A stretch of 64,000 bases of DNA from Panopea generosa (lineage: Eukaryota > Mollusca > Bivalvia > Adapedonta > Hiatellidae). Both the position numbers and the translations under genes were made by a program. The notes beneath the pieces were generated by a model, which was given only the letters and a program-made list of their open reading frames with translations, did no database searches and was not told the DNA's origin. Where the stretch lies: the NCBI GenBank assembly GCA_029582155.1, contig CM055908.1, forward strand, positions 22,243,103-22,307,102, written 5' to 3'. Below are positions 46,013 to 59,900 of this stretch, piece by piece (within the stretch, counting starts at the first letter, position 1; the number at the start of each line of letters is the position of its first letter).

Positions 46013-47953
46013 TGTAACACTATTTGCGTAATATAAACATATTTCATTATAAACAGATGTATTTATCTCATTTAAAAATTTAAAGATAAACATATAACAT
46101 GCCTCGGAGTATGTGCTTATCCAACTGATTGAATGATTTGGTGATATGGTTTACTTTCTTTTTTTTATTTTCTTAAGATCTTAAATTTGTTTTGTAGGTT
46201 AATAAATATTATTACAACTGATATATTTTTTTTATATGAACGATTTAACGAAATAATAAATATACCACAATAATAGTTTACTCTTGCCAAGCCTGGACTG
46301 CATGTTACGTCGCCAGACACAGATATCATGGATGGATCAAGGTAGTAATCGTCACCAAGTACACTAACAGTGAATGTGCCATTCTCTACTGCTCGTTGTA
46401 TTTTTGTAAACGCTTCTTGTAAGTGAAGTAATATATCTTTAACAATACCTTAAAAGACAAGGAAACTTACTTATAGAACAAAAGGACCACATCAACATAG
46501 TAACACCCACCTGTTGTATTAGATACAACAGTAAATAAAGCCAGGCAGTTATGATACGAACAGGTCGGTTTAAGAAGGGCATTTAGTTCCTATGTATCTA
46601 TAACTCCGGTGTAAGTTTGATCAAATTTCATTTAAATGTAAAATTGTTATTGTGTCCAAAATAATACTGTGCTAATCGAAGGAAACGTAACTCACCAAAT
46701 TTACTCTGATTATTCGAATTCAATGTATGTACATATATCATGTTACAAAGACTGATGGATAACAACTTTTGACAACTTAAGGGCGAAAAATTTCAACAGC
46801 AATTATCCGATCAGGTCAGTTCAATAAAGGAAGCATGCTAATAATACCGTTTGAAAAAAGAGAATGTTATCTAATAAAACCTAATAAAAACTAATAAAAA
46901 CATTTTTTATTATCTTATCATAATGGAGGATAATGAGGCTTCAGGGAAAATTAATATATGCCTTTCTCTCCGACGAGCTAAGATAAAATACATAGTTTAA
47001 ATAGAGTATACATCATACAAATCACGCGCAATGTTTTTAATCAGAGATAATACTATCCTATTTGTAAATATATTTTAAATTTACATAAATCTTTATACAA
47101 TTTTCACAAACAATTACATTATGAAGAGGTATAATGCAATACATTATGTGATTAAAGGTTCATTTAATTTTCTTTGTACTATATATTTTTTTTTTGTAAT
47201 AAAAACTTTTCGTGTATAAGTTATTAAATATCACTTTGTAGAACACGCTTGTCTGAGATACATTATGTAAATTAGGAAATAGTATGTGCGGTTAGTAGAC
47301 GAGGTAGGTAATATAAATATTTTTCTTTCAATATTCAAACAAAGATTATGAGATAAATACATCAAAATAGGAATGAACGGCTAAACAAAGAGCAAGATTG
47401 TATAGGATTTTTTTTCAGCCATATTTAGATATAATCGTAGTGACCATTACTGTAGAAAAGCGTTAACAAGACTTAGAGTTTAGGCGTATAAAAATTGAAC
47501 CAAAGGGCAACAACAAGAACTTCTAGAGAAAATACAAAATGCAGAATATGAAACATCTTCGAGGACGAATTTCATTTTTTAATGCAATGTATATAATAAC
47601 ATTAGGAAAGCCTTATTTTTTTAAGAAACTGCAGTATGTACATGTATAAGACAGTAGAGTTATTACAATCTGATAATCTGATTAAAAATTTAGCAGTATA
47701 TACATTCAAAGCTTTTGGTATATAACTAAACTGATTGCTGAAACAAAACACTCTCCTGTTTTGAAAGTCACATGACTGTGTGTTGATTTGTTAAGCAATA
47801 ACTATTATTAGGATAATAAAATATAATGAAAAACATAGTATACATAAATATGTCAAACATACCGAAATTTTTCTTTTCACAAGAATATGTTTTATATGTA
47901 TGATTTTATGTCCAATATCCAATAGGCACACATGTCCATCTGGTACATGACAC

Positions 47954-47992
<39 letters not shown>

Positions 47993-48195
47993 TGACATAT
48001 AGTGGTTAAGTAATGGTATTTAAGAGTTACAATGTAAGTTTATATTACAAATCATATCGAATATATTTTCCATGTCAAAATATCATCCTCTTTTAGACAC
48101 AAAAACGATTTACCAAACATTCCATTCAAAAGTTTCGAGAGTAACATAATATAATTAAACAGTATATTTACTTATGTTCAGATTTGTCACTAGGT

Positions 48196-48252
<57 letters not shown>

Positions 48253-51200
48253 TCCGACTCAGGCGCCATTAAATAAATAAATGTTTGTAATATTGTTATA
48301 AGGTTATCTGCTTGCTCATTTATGACTAATGCATACATTTATATGAAACTTTGTACGGTTAATTGAGGATGGCCTAAACCCCAATTGATTCATTACGAGG
48401 AATTTCAAGATTCTTCACTTGTTGTTGTTGTTATTTTTCTTTTTTCTTTTTGTTATTTTTCTTCTTCTTCTTTTTCTTCTTCTTCTTCTTCTTCTTCTTC
48501 TTCTTCAATCAAAAATATAACGTAGGTAATACAAATTTAGTAGTATTTGTTGAAGAAATTACTTCTCATTTAAAATATATATATATATATATATTATAAA
48601 TAATTACCTGAATGTGGTGCAGTTGAAATAGCGAGTGCAAATCCAGCTGAAGTTATATCGCGACGGTTCCTTGTTGAATCACCGCAGCTTATGACATGGA
48701 GTAATTCAAGCGAACATGTTTGTTGTAAAACACATGGTATTTCTCTTAGAAAAGTATGTACTTTGTGAATGATCTTATCACGCGCTTCAGACTGGATTTG
48801 TGGACTGTTGCAGTAAAGATTGGCGTAGTGTGCAGAATAGTCAATGGTCACATTCTCTGGAACCTGTATTTCTTAAAGATAAAATGTTGTGCATATGTGT
48901 AATAATATGTAGTTATACCATCACACCCTTCGTTCGCCATTTATCGTTACTTGTAGATAAAAACAGAAAAATCGCAGCATTTAAGGGACAACAGCATAAA
49001 CATTATTAATATATAAAATAAGCATAATAAAGATAATACAAACAGAACACGTCACATCAGAGGCCACCACTTTGAAAAAGTCAGTAGCAAAACCGACACC
49101 GAAGATAGTATAAACTTGCACAACGTGTTCACTTAAATTCACATCCCCATTGTCACAATATAAAACATGTGTTAATAGAAGTAGTCCGCCAGACCATTTT
49201 CTTATAAATCTGTCAGCATTAAAAAACGTATGATGTACAACACAAAACTGCTGACTTAATGGTTAAAATATATCAAAAGGCAACAAGTGATGCTATACGT
49301 ACATGTTTTCGGTGATTTTGCCAAATACAGAGCAGCTAGATAATAGCAATAAACGGTATGATAAAATGTTTCCCGCGTCCGCTTAAGGCTGAGGGGGAAT
49401 TCGCTAGTCCTTTCAGTGATCAACCAGTTAAAGACGAACGCGTAATGGCAGACTATAACATCCGCAAAACATGCAATATTCTGTAAAATTAAATGTGCAT
49501 GGCCTCTTTTGATAACCTATTCACTTTGTTTACCAAAAAGGGTTTCAAAGTGACGATAACCCGGGCTATTTACGAGGCTTCTGATAAAGCTAAACACTAT
49601 TGCGAATGTGTTTTAAACCGATGTTGTGTTTGCAAATGAGAAGAAACTTACGTAAGTAGAATATAGAAACTCATGATTATGGTAACTCAGTTTTAATACT
49701 TTTTCGTTATGAAGAGATTACGTTTTTACGGGTTCGCAACAGAGCTGCATTCTTTAGCAAAACGGATAAATCGACAAATGTAAACAATATTGTTTTGTGG
49801 AACTGTCCATTCACGCGGTTCCCATACTACATATAATATTCACATTATTATTATTTTATTTATTTATTTATTATTTTCTGACAAGGAAAACGGAATATAA
49901 AGATATGACTCATTCTGTTTGAAATGCTTGTAGGCAGTTATGCATAAAACTATTAGTATTTAAATACTAACTTGAACACTTTGGTAATCGTCTTTCTGGA
50001 TTGTCGGATGTTTGAAAGTTCCACTCGTGGAAAGTTTGTGTCCCACAAAAGTAGACATCTAGTGGTGCTATATCAAAGTCGTATCCTTCATCACAGGAAA
50101 TCGAGCAGTTTAATGAGTCAGTGTTATTTTCACATTTCAATGAACCATTCCCTGGAGCCGTCAGCTGCGGGCAAGCTATAAAAGAAATTAGTCTGAAGCA
50201 ATGTCAAATATTTTCTATTATATTGTTTATTGATTTTAGCAATACTGCTTACAAACGTGGGCCAATTCTCTGTGATAAACGAAATATAGAAAACATAAAA
50301 AATCTTAACAAATGGTGGGCTATGTCAATTATCCTTTCATGTGTGTATTATACGAGCATGTATTAGTTCCATTATTTATTTAAGATATCTATATATTGTT
50401 GTTTTGTATGGTAATTGATTAACACAACACATATACATTTCAGTAATTATAATATTTAATCATTATGAGGTTAACTATTTGCGAGACATGTAATATATAA
50501 CGTCTCACACATACTGCATAATATTTTAGTGACATTTAAACAAACAATACAAATCAGTATATAATAAATCAGACTTACTAGGGCATTCAGGGTTATCACA
50601 GTCTATGAATTGTTCATTTTCTCCAGCACATATTTTACCTCCGTTATCAGGAGTCGGATTGTTGCAAAGATGTTCCCGTCTTCGTTGACCATCTCCACAT
50701 GTCGTGGTACATTCTGACCAATTGCCCCATTCACTCCATAGTCCGTCAACTACGAAAAATAAAAAAAAACAACATTTCATTGATGCTTTAGCTAACATGA
50801 TTTTCTTAAACCATGTTTTTACAATCACGTTTCCTTACAATAAACCCAATAGCTGCCCCAAAGCACGCCCCCCTCCCCCCTCTCACCAAAACATAAAGTA
50901 GGTAATGCAATCTTCAACGATAAAATGAATTGACTATGCATAACGTTTCATAACATAATAACACAGCATAGCAGATACAAACAGTGCATGGCATATACAA
51001 ACAGAGCATAGTAGATACTAACAAGGCATGGCAAATAATAACTTGTCATGACATATGCTAACAGGGTATAGCAGATATTAACAGTGCATAACAGACATTA
51101 ACATGGCACCACAGATACTTACGACGCATGGCAGATACAAACATGGGATCGCAGATACTAACAGGGCATGGCAAAATATAACAGGGCATGACAGATAATA

Positions 51201-54200
51201 ACAGGGCATGGCAAAATATAACTGTACATGGCATATACTAACAGGGCATGTCAGATAATAACAGGGCATTGCAGGTACTAACAGGGCATAGCATATACTA
51301 ACAGTACATTACATATACCAATAGGGCATGGCAGATACTAACAGGCATAATATATACAAACAGCCCATGGCAGATACTAACAGGCCATGGCAGATACTAA
51401 CAGGTCATGGCAGATACTAACAGGCCATAGCAGATACTAACGGCATATGACATAAACTTACATGACTTAACATATACTAACATGACATGACAGATGACAA
51501 TATTTAATATGCATGTCAGATATTAACAGTGCATTGCAGATACTTACATGACATGACAGACACTATGTATGACAGAACAGATAAAAACATGGCATGTCAG
51601 ATACTAACAGGGCATTGCAGAGTAGACGAGAGTTTAACAGTTTATAACAGAACAACAGGAAGCTCGTAATACCGAATATATATACATACCCATTTCAATT
51701 TCACAAAATACTCCTGTAAAACTAGTTCCACATGCACACGTATATGTGGTAACTCCGTCTACACATGTAGCGTTGTTCATACACATATTTATAGTACAAT
51801 CGTCCAGGTTTGTTTCGCATTGTTTGCCAGTGAATCCGTCCGTACACGTGCATAGAAATGTATGAAGATCATCTGTACAATTACCATGAAAGCAAGGCAA
51901 GGATTCACAATCGTCAAAATCTGAAATAAAATTATAATGAGTATTTTAAAATTTAAAAAGTCGACAATGTCTTAATAAACCACTATCACTGCTTCTTATA
52001 TATGTACTTAATATATGAGATGATATATTCAAAGATGGAAGTTAAGGCTGCATAAACACAGGCCTTGAACAGTAATTTCCATTTTTAACATTAACACGTT
52101 ATTAAACTTACCATCACAGACGCTTGGTATACGGATAAATGCCTCATTTAATATGGCTTCTCCAAAATCATGCCAAGAGAGTATATCCCCGCCATTTTGG
52201 GGAACACATGTTCTGTTTGGAAGAAGGTTGGTCGTCTGACTCCATATATTGAGTTGGGAGATGCTTCCCCGAAAACCATTTCCTGTTTAGAAATAAATAT
52301 AAAACTGTTTAAACAGGGAGCAAATGTATATTGTTATCATTGATACTCATTTCTGTTTTTAATAGAGGATCTGTAAAACGGGAATATGATTAATCATTTA
52401 GAGGTTAAATAACTGGCATACATTAATATAATATAACTTTTTAAGACAAAACTAATAATAAATAAAGACTATTATTTAGTTGAAGCGAACATAGAACAAT
52501 TCTGGTTGAACTGCATCCCAAAACATATCTGTTTAAGTATAGTTGTTATGGTTATTAAAGCATTTCCGATTCTAACCTTACTTGATACATATTGTACTGT
52601 TGTGAATGCTTAGACGACTATGAAAAACATAAACGAACTATGGCTTTGATATTTACCTGCGTGGACAGATATTTTGTTCAAAAGTAAGGTGTCGTGTTTT
52701 CCAAAAAATGGATCCTCATTAGATTTCATTCCATCCAAATAAGCTGCTATATTGCTGCCATACGTATCAACACGTATGTGGTGCCACCTTGTATCAGGTA
52801 AAAAGAGATTCGTATCGGTTTCAAAACTGAAACAAATTGTATCAACATTTTACAAGCTGAAAGTAAATAAGACATCGCCCAGCTATTTCATTGTTGGGAA
52901 TACTAGGTATTAATAGTATATCAATTTTATTAAAGAAAGTAGTATGCTCAGAAGTATCGATCCCTACCAACAAAATAAATCGTACCAATTTTGTTTCGCC
53001 CAAAAATATACAAAGTTAGGCGACCATTGCCGTATGCTAAATAATCAAATACACAATTCTTTCAGTAAATAAAGTTTTTAAGTAAGATTTTTACCCATAT
53101 TACGCCAGGTGATTCCACGTTCACAATTTGAATAAACGCAACAGAGGATCCGAGGCTTAGGATATATACAAGGTATTAAATCCCCATGACCTCCAACTTA
53201 AATGAACGCAGGGTCATATTTTGAAGAAAAAAAATACATATAGTATGTTTAATTTCTTTAAAATACATGAGATAAACAAATACCTATCTCAGAGAAGAAA
53301 AGTGTTAACGTTGCCTATATTAAAGCATTTTCAGAAAAAAGTGTTTTAAGAGAATCTATATAAGCTTTTAAATGGTTTGAACTCCTGGTGTGGGGTCAAG
53401 CTTGACTTAAGAGTCGGGTTTTGGTGGACTTGTTTAAGCTTCATACGTATATTTAAATCCTTAGCACATGATTTCAGAGAAGACGAATTGTTAGGTTATT
53501 TATATAAGTTTACGGAACGAACAGTTTCAATACCTGCGATGAGGTCAGATATTATCACAGGGTCATGATTTCAACAAACTTGGTAGCAGACCATATTATC
53601 AGATCAAATGGTATTTTTTTTTATTTATATAGAGTTTTTTTTCGTTCCGGAGTTGCGCCTTCACCTTAAAGGTAAGATTCAATACCCGTGCGCTACATGG
53701 TATTTTTATACCCTTGGGATGGAACCAGGTAAAGGGCGTCCTACACTTAAAATGTATTAGCCCTGGCTCTGGCAACTGTAATTTCAGAGAGTACATTGCT
53801 TCTTAGATATGTCTAGGTAAAATTTTGAAATCTTAGGGCGGGACAAACATAACCCCGGGGTTACATGAACAGTGGTCAATATAATGATAAAAACAATCTT
53901 GAAACTGCTGTAATTAAATACAAATTACCTACAAACTATGAATGCTAAGGAACTTGTAGTTTTAAATAATTATATTGGTTCTATATTAGTGTACAGAAGT
54001 TTGTTGCGTAGCTGTCACAAGTTTAACAAAATTTGTAAATAGCTTTAGACATGTGCTATATATAAAACTTCTAAGCTCCAGTAATTTAAGTTTCATCGAA
54101 TTTCATTTTTAAATTGTGAACAAAAACTACGATGTACGACAGAAACAGGGCAATTACTAAAGCTGACACTGATCATTAGTTTGCGATGACCATATAAGCG

Positions 54201-56917
54201 TATACACGTTGCTTTAATCTTAATATTATAAGTTGCTAAAAACGCGAATACATGTATAGCTAACTTTAAATGTATGTGTTTGAGAATCCTATTTTTTTTT
54301 AAGTGAAGTGGGTACGGTCAATTATATACTAACTTAAAACCTAACCTGAAATATAATTATACTTAATATTTTCAAAATTTAATATACCCGTTGCTGTCAA
54401 TAACTGTTGCAAGGTTTTCTAGGCTCCATATCACAGAATCGTTTCTATCACGAAAGCTGACGTTGAAATCTATTTCCGTCCATGGATCCGAAGACATTAT
54501 CCAAAACGATAACGTGAAGCTCGTTATTTCACTGTCGTTTTGAAATGAATATGCTGCTGTCATGTTGTGTCCGTTCGGAAATTCTATATCAAATTCTAAA
54601 TGTAAAAAAAAAATATGTATGCAAGTACGTTTTCGAAATTTACCATCTAGACACGATATTCACTATACCTTAAGAAGTTGAATAGGGTATACTTAGAATG
54701 AAATCGTTATTATAGTTTTTAATATTTGCATACTATATTTACCATAATGATATAATTGCAAAGTGTTTTCATTATACAACTTCGCCTGTTAACCGTTGGG
54801 TGGTTTGTTTCAGTATTTAGCGTCATTTTTATGCCATTGAGGGCTTAGAAGAAAACCAGATAGCATAACCATTCTTTTCTAGGAACCTGGAAGACACATC
54901 CGTCTCCGCAAGTAACTGATAACCACCTCACTTGAATTAGCGGTGAGATATGAATTATAATGAGACGCAATCTCGTATGTCAATCATCACCTAGACTGTG
55001 GTTAGGGGATTTCGAATTCACATCTAGATTAATAGTCAGACGCGTTCCCGACTGAGCTAACCGGGCTCGGAGATGTCGGCCAAGATATCTTTGGGACATC
55101 TCAGATATAAAGATAAATAACGTATCGCCAGCGTATCCAGGTATCGTAATAAAGAGGGCGAAAAACAATAACAAAATGTGTTAAAAAATATAAAGAAAAT
55201 AACAAAAAACGAAGTTATATATAATACCGTAAAAATAAAACGAATAACGAGAGCATAACATTACATTACATTATTCGAACCTATAGTATCTGATATTGGA
55301 ATCAGAGATTTTACCACTACACCAACGGATCATTGGTTCATTATTTGATTATTTTAGTTAGTATAACTATTTTTGCCGTTACAATAAGCGCTTAAAATAA
55401 CCAAAACGCCCGAAAATGAATGAGTACCAGGTAAACAATTACGCACAATACTTAGTTAATCGAAGCAGTTTATATGATTCATAAAAACTGTAATATATCG
55501 TAGTAAAATACAATTTTATATAATAAAATTACATAACTTGTTTTATAAAGATATATTTTGTATGAGAATACCCTATTGTACAATAAATATACATTTATTA
55601 TATGAGCACTTTAGGAAGTCTTATATAAATAGATGGATTATAAGCAGATTATGGTCACAAACTCTTTCTTACTTTCTGCTATGTTCATTTATTATTTTAA
55701 TTTGGTACATGTCCATTTCATCCATGCGTTAGCAGAAAAGAAATACTGTCGAGACAAAGTCCGTTCTTAGCCAGGGAAAATGTTCATTTGGTCAAAACAA
55801 TTGTAGTTCGTTTGTGTGTACAGCACAGCAGTTTCAAACTAGAATAATCCATTTAATTAATTACTAAAAATAATTTACTCAATTTTATGTCTCATTCAAT
55901 ATGCGTTTATGTTTGATCTCCCGTATATGCTGGAATGAAATCTTCTTACCTCTGCATTCAGAATTGCTAGGACTTCCTACTGCAAGTGTTGTTTGAGTCC
56001 CGTAACATTTGTGACAGTTTTTCTTCCCGTTAAGCGGCTGATAGTGACCGATTTCGCAAGGGGAGCACGGTATCGCCCCATCTATTGAATAACTTCCAGC
56101 AAGACAGGCATCTAAGGTCACGATAGAAAATGAGTAATTAACTCTGCTATGTAAACTCAGTTATTCAATTTTCAGTATATCTAAGCTATCATGTCAACGT
56201 GTTTGTTAGTACAACCAATGTGTCTATAATGATTTGTAATATACACAAGCGTACTAGTATACACAATAATAACTAAATTGTCTAAAAATGTTTTTTATAA
56301 CCAAGTGTACAAATATTAATATTCAGCAATTACTATCTGTAACTTTATATTTGCCAAAAAAAAAAAAATACATGTTTGTATTTGTCACGCTAGTTTTAAA
56401 ATGTTTAAGAATCTTAAAAACAAATCAATTGTTCATTTTCTTTTAGTACAAAATATATAGATGCAACTAAAATACATTTTACACGGCTGTCATAAATAAC
56501 CACAACTTTATGAAATAAATAGCTATTCAAACATTTACTAGATATACGCCCCGTTCCAAAATAGAAACGGAAGTAAAGGGACTGCATGCATAATGACGTA
56601 TTGTAATGTGATATTTGCATAAGGTTGATATATAATTTTTAAAAAGAGTTTTAAGTGAGACTTTGTCATAATTGTCGTGTGTCCCTTTAAAATAAAACTA
56701 TCAATACCTTCACAATCAGAAATAGACATGGCCCCAGTAGAGCGTGTTATAGTACCAACTGGACAATGTTTGCAACTTAATTCACCAGCAGTGTCCTGGT
56801 ATGTATCCTTTCCACATGTCTCACATATGTTTGATGATGTGTAAAATGTTCCTTCAGGACATTCAACTATATGATATAATAGATATATCTAAATAATATG
56901 TAGTACACACAAACACA

Positions 56918-56965
<48 letters not shown>

Positions 56966-59900
56966 TATATATAAACTACTCAAAAGTATAAAACAAATTG
57001 TCAATTTATATGAATTATATCGTGTTTTTTGTTAAAATATTCAAATATAATTCAAATTACGAAGACCAATGTAGCTATTAGGAAAACGCATTGCAATTTC
57101 TTCGTCCAATGTCAAAAGACTCAAATCCAAACTTCAAGTGACCCAGAACAAGGTTATCAAATTCATTTTGAATGTCCCAGCAATTGGCATATTTAAACTA
57201 AAGGATAGTGTCAAACAATTGGAAATTAATCATGCGCATAAAATATATTATGACAGGTGTCTGTCATATATGGTGGAAAACTTTACAAAGCGGTTAGAAG
57301 ATTTTTTTTAGAACACGGAAAAGTTAATTTCATTTTTTATATTCCTAAAATCAACACTGTGTCTTCAACAACGTTTTACTTAATATATAGTAGGCTACAG
57401 TCACATGAAATGCACATCCTAAGAAAATTCAAACACTTAAATATCATGAAAGGTTCAAGAAAGAAGTTAAGAATCATTTTTTAAACTTGTATAAATAACA
57501 TTTATGGTTTAGGTAGGATCTATGCAACTTACAAATAAATACATTTAATACATTTTTCAAAAATAGGCCTACTATATTTTATTGTTTAAGGAAAGTGTTT
57601 TAATGGCCTTATATGGTCCCAGGTGGAAATCAGTACTTGTACATTAATGGGTTTTCCAAGCAGTTTATGCCACTTTAAGATATATACACATATGTGTATA
57701 CAGAAAATGTATAACATGTTGCTGAACAAAACTGCTTACGTTGAAATGATATCACAAAACGTCGTGTACTGTTTAGCGTCATGACGTCATATACAATTAA
57801 CAAGGCGACATTTTGATAAACGTCAAAGTTACAACTGAGTTTACAAAAAAAAGGTTGTACAGTATATATCAACAAGAGAAATGAATTAACTATCGCAAAT
57901 TACAATCATGTATAAAGTAAAATGCAATAAATTCAAACGTATTAAAACTATGCAGAACCATCGCTTTTATTTATAACCGATGGATAAAGGGTATTGAATC
58001 TTCTGATCCAATAAGTTTCACGATCCTTGCGTTGGTTGTCAGTCCAATCTGGATCATGATCAATTCAGTGTAATATTACAGGGAGAAATGAATGCCCGCC
58101 ACTGTTGAAATGTTCATAGACAGGTGGGCGAATGAACCTGAGTAGTTTCCAATCTGATTTAATATCCACAAGCAGTATGCCATAAATAATCCAGCTTTTA
58201 AAAATAAACTAATAGGCATATTATTTATAAACACTTTTAAGTCGTTAAACAACAATTAAGTGTCTTTAGTTTATGTATTGAGATAAATGACGTTTCTGCT
58301 TTTTACGTATGCTCCATTTATTTATTTATTTAATTGCTAAAAAAGCAAGAGCACAAAATAAGTGAATACTAACCGCATTGAAGACTTCTCCCAGATCTTA
58401 TTGACCCTAATGGACAATCCGCTCTTAATCCGACATTCTTTATATCCACCAAAGTTACACTTGAATCGTTGAATATCATTGTAATGTTTTCCGAAAGTAT
58501 GTTCTTTGTTTCTTCGAACAACTCCATGTAGATACGATTGATTTCGACAAAGCTCAGATTTGCTTGATTTTGTACAGATATAATAATATCAAGTTTTAGT
58601 TTCATAGTAGCTGTAGTTTCATTAAATATCTCTCGCCGTCTTCGTCCGGAAGGACCGCACGTCACCTAAATAAGTTGAATTTAAAATGAGTAGTGTTTAA
58701 ACATATAATGAGAGAGAGAGAGAGAGAGCAAAATCATAACCTAACTTGAACAAAAGGCAAATTAATACTGAATATCCATACGACACAGTAACGAATAAGA
58801 ATTTAAATTGATTAGAACAAATGACTATTTACTGAACGAAGGCATAGGCGATAAGCACACGCCCTAATGGTACTATTCCCAACTATTCTGAAATTCAACA
58901 TCCAGTTTTATTATTGTAACACTATGGTAGTTCCGATTTTGTCGCGATGCATAAATAACAAACAGACTTTGCCGCATACAAGGTCATAGACACCAAAGTA
59001 GCATGGGTACGATCGATACACGACATAATTATAATAAGTACAATACACACATTAATAAGAAGTAACAACTGGATTTTATTTGAGCCTAAAACTCACATTT
59101 ACTGATTTTTAAATACTTTTTTATAACCAAATATTTATTCCAAATGTTGTTTTTTTTATATTTTCTGACGATGTATCGTTGAAAATGATTGTTTTAGTAG
59201 GTGCAAAAATGTAATACGCATATTGCAAAATATCAGATTTTGAGTTTGATACTCAAAACTTTAATGAATTTAGGTCCAGCGGTCACTGCCACAGAAGGTT
59301 AGAGGTAAAATACGTCACTGGGGAGCTAAATCTGGTAAACAGGTGCACCCAACCTCGTTCTACTGCCGTCATCACATCATAAGGCAAGACAGTGTTTAAA
59401 AACGCATGTCTAATTATTCTCATACAAACACACATGTAAGTGATATTATATGCTAATGCATTCGATGACATTGCAGATACCAGAGCATCAAGAAAATACT
59501 AATTATGGCAAGACGGAGATACTGATAACTATGTAGCTTCCGTCTGTGTTGGTCTCTATGGGAAATTCGCCATCATTGAGTTCCATTCATTTCAATCTCG
59601 CACAATAAAGAGGGAACTGTAAAGGGGTCAACCAACAAAATGAAGTACACTGTCTGATCAAAGGACCATAGCCTCTTTTGATGTATTAAAGTGGCAATTA
59701 CAATTCATATCACAAATTAAAGCTATACAAGACGAAATTATTTGGCCGAGCGATAGCCCAAGGCAGAGTTGTAACTACATTTCTGAGTATCCATTGAAAG
59801 AAATAGCCCAAAAAGTATAAACCTACACAGTATTTTCCAACATCCTAGACAACACAAACTTCAGATCGGTCGCTTTATGATAATGAAACTATACCGTGCT

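Larger units (their letters stand above)
46449..48607 (-). other. Intron with microsatellites
   Basis: AT-rich. (TA)n at 47956-47986 and 48197-48249, an interrupted CTT tract at 48461-48506 and (AT)n at 48577-48595. No coding segment recognised. Confidence 0.6.
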
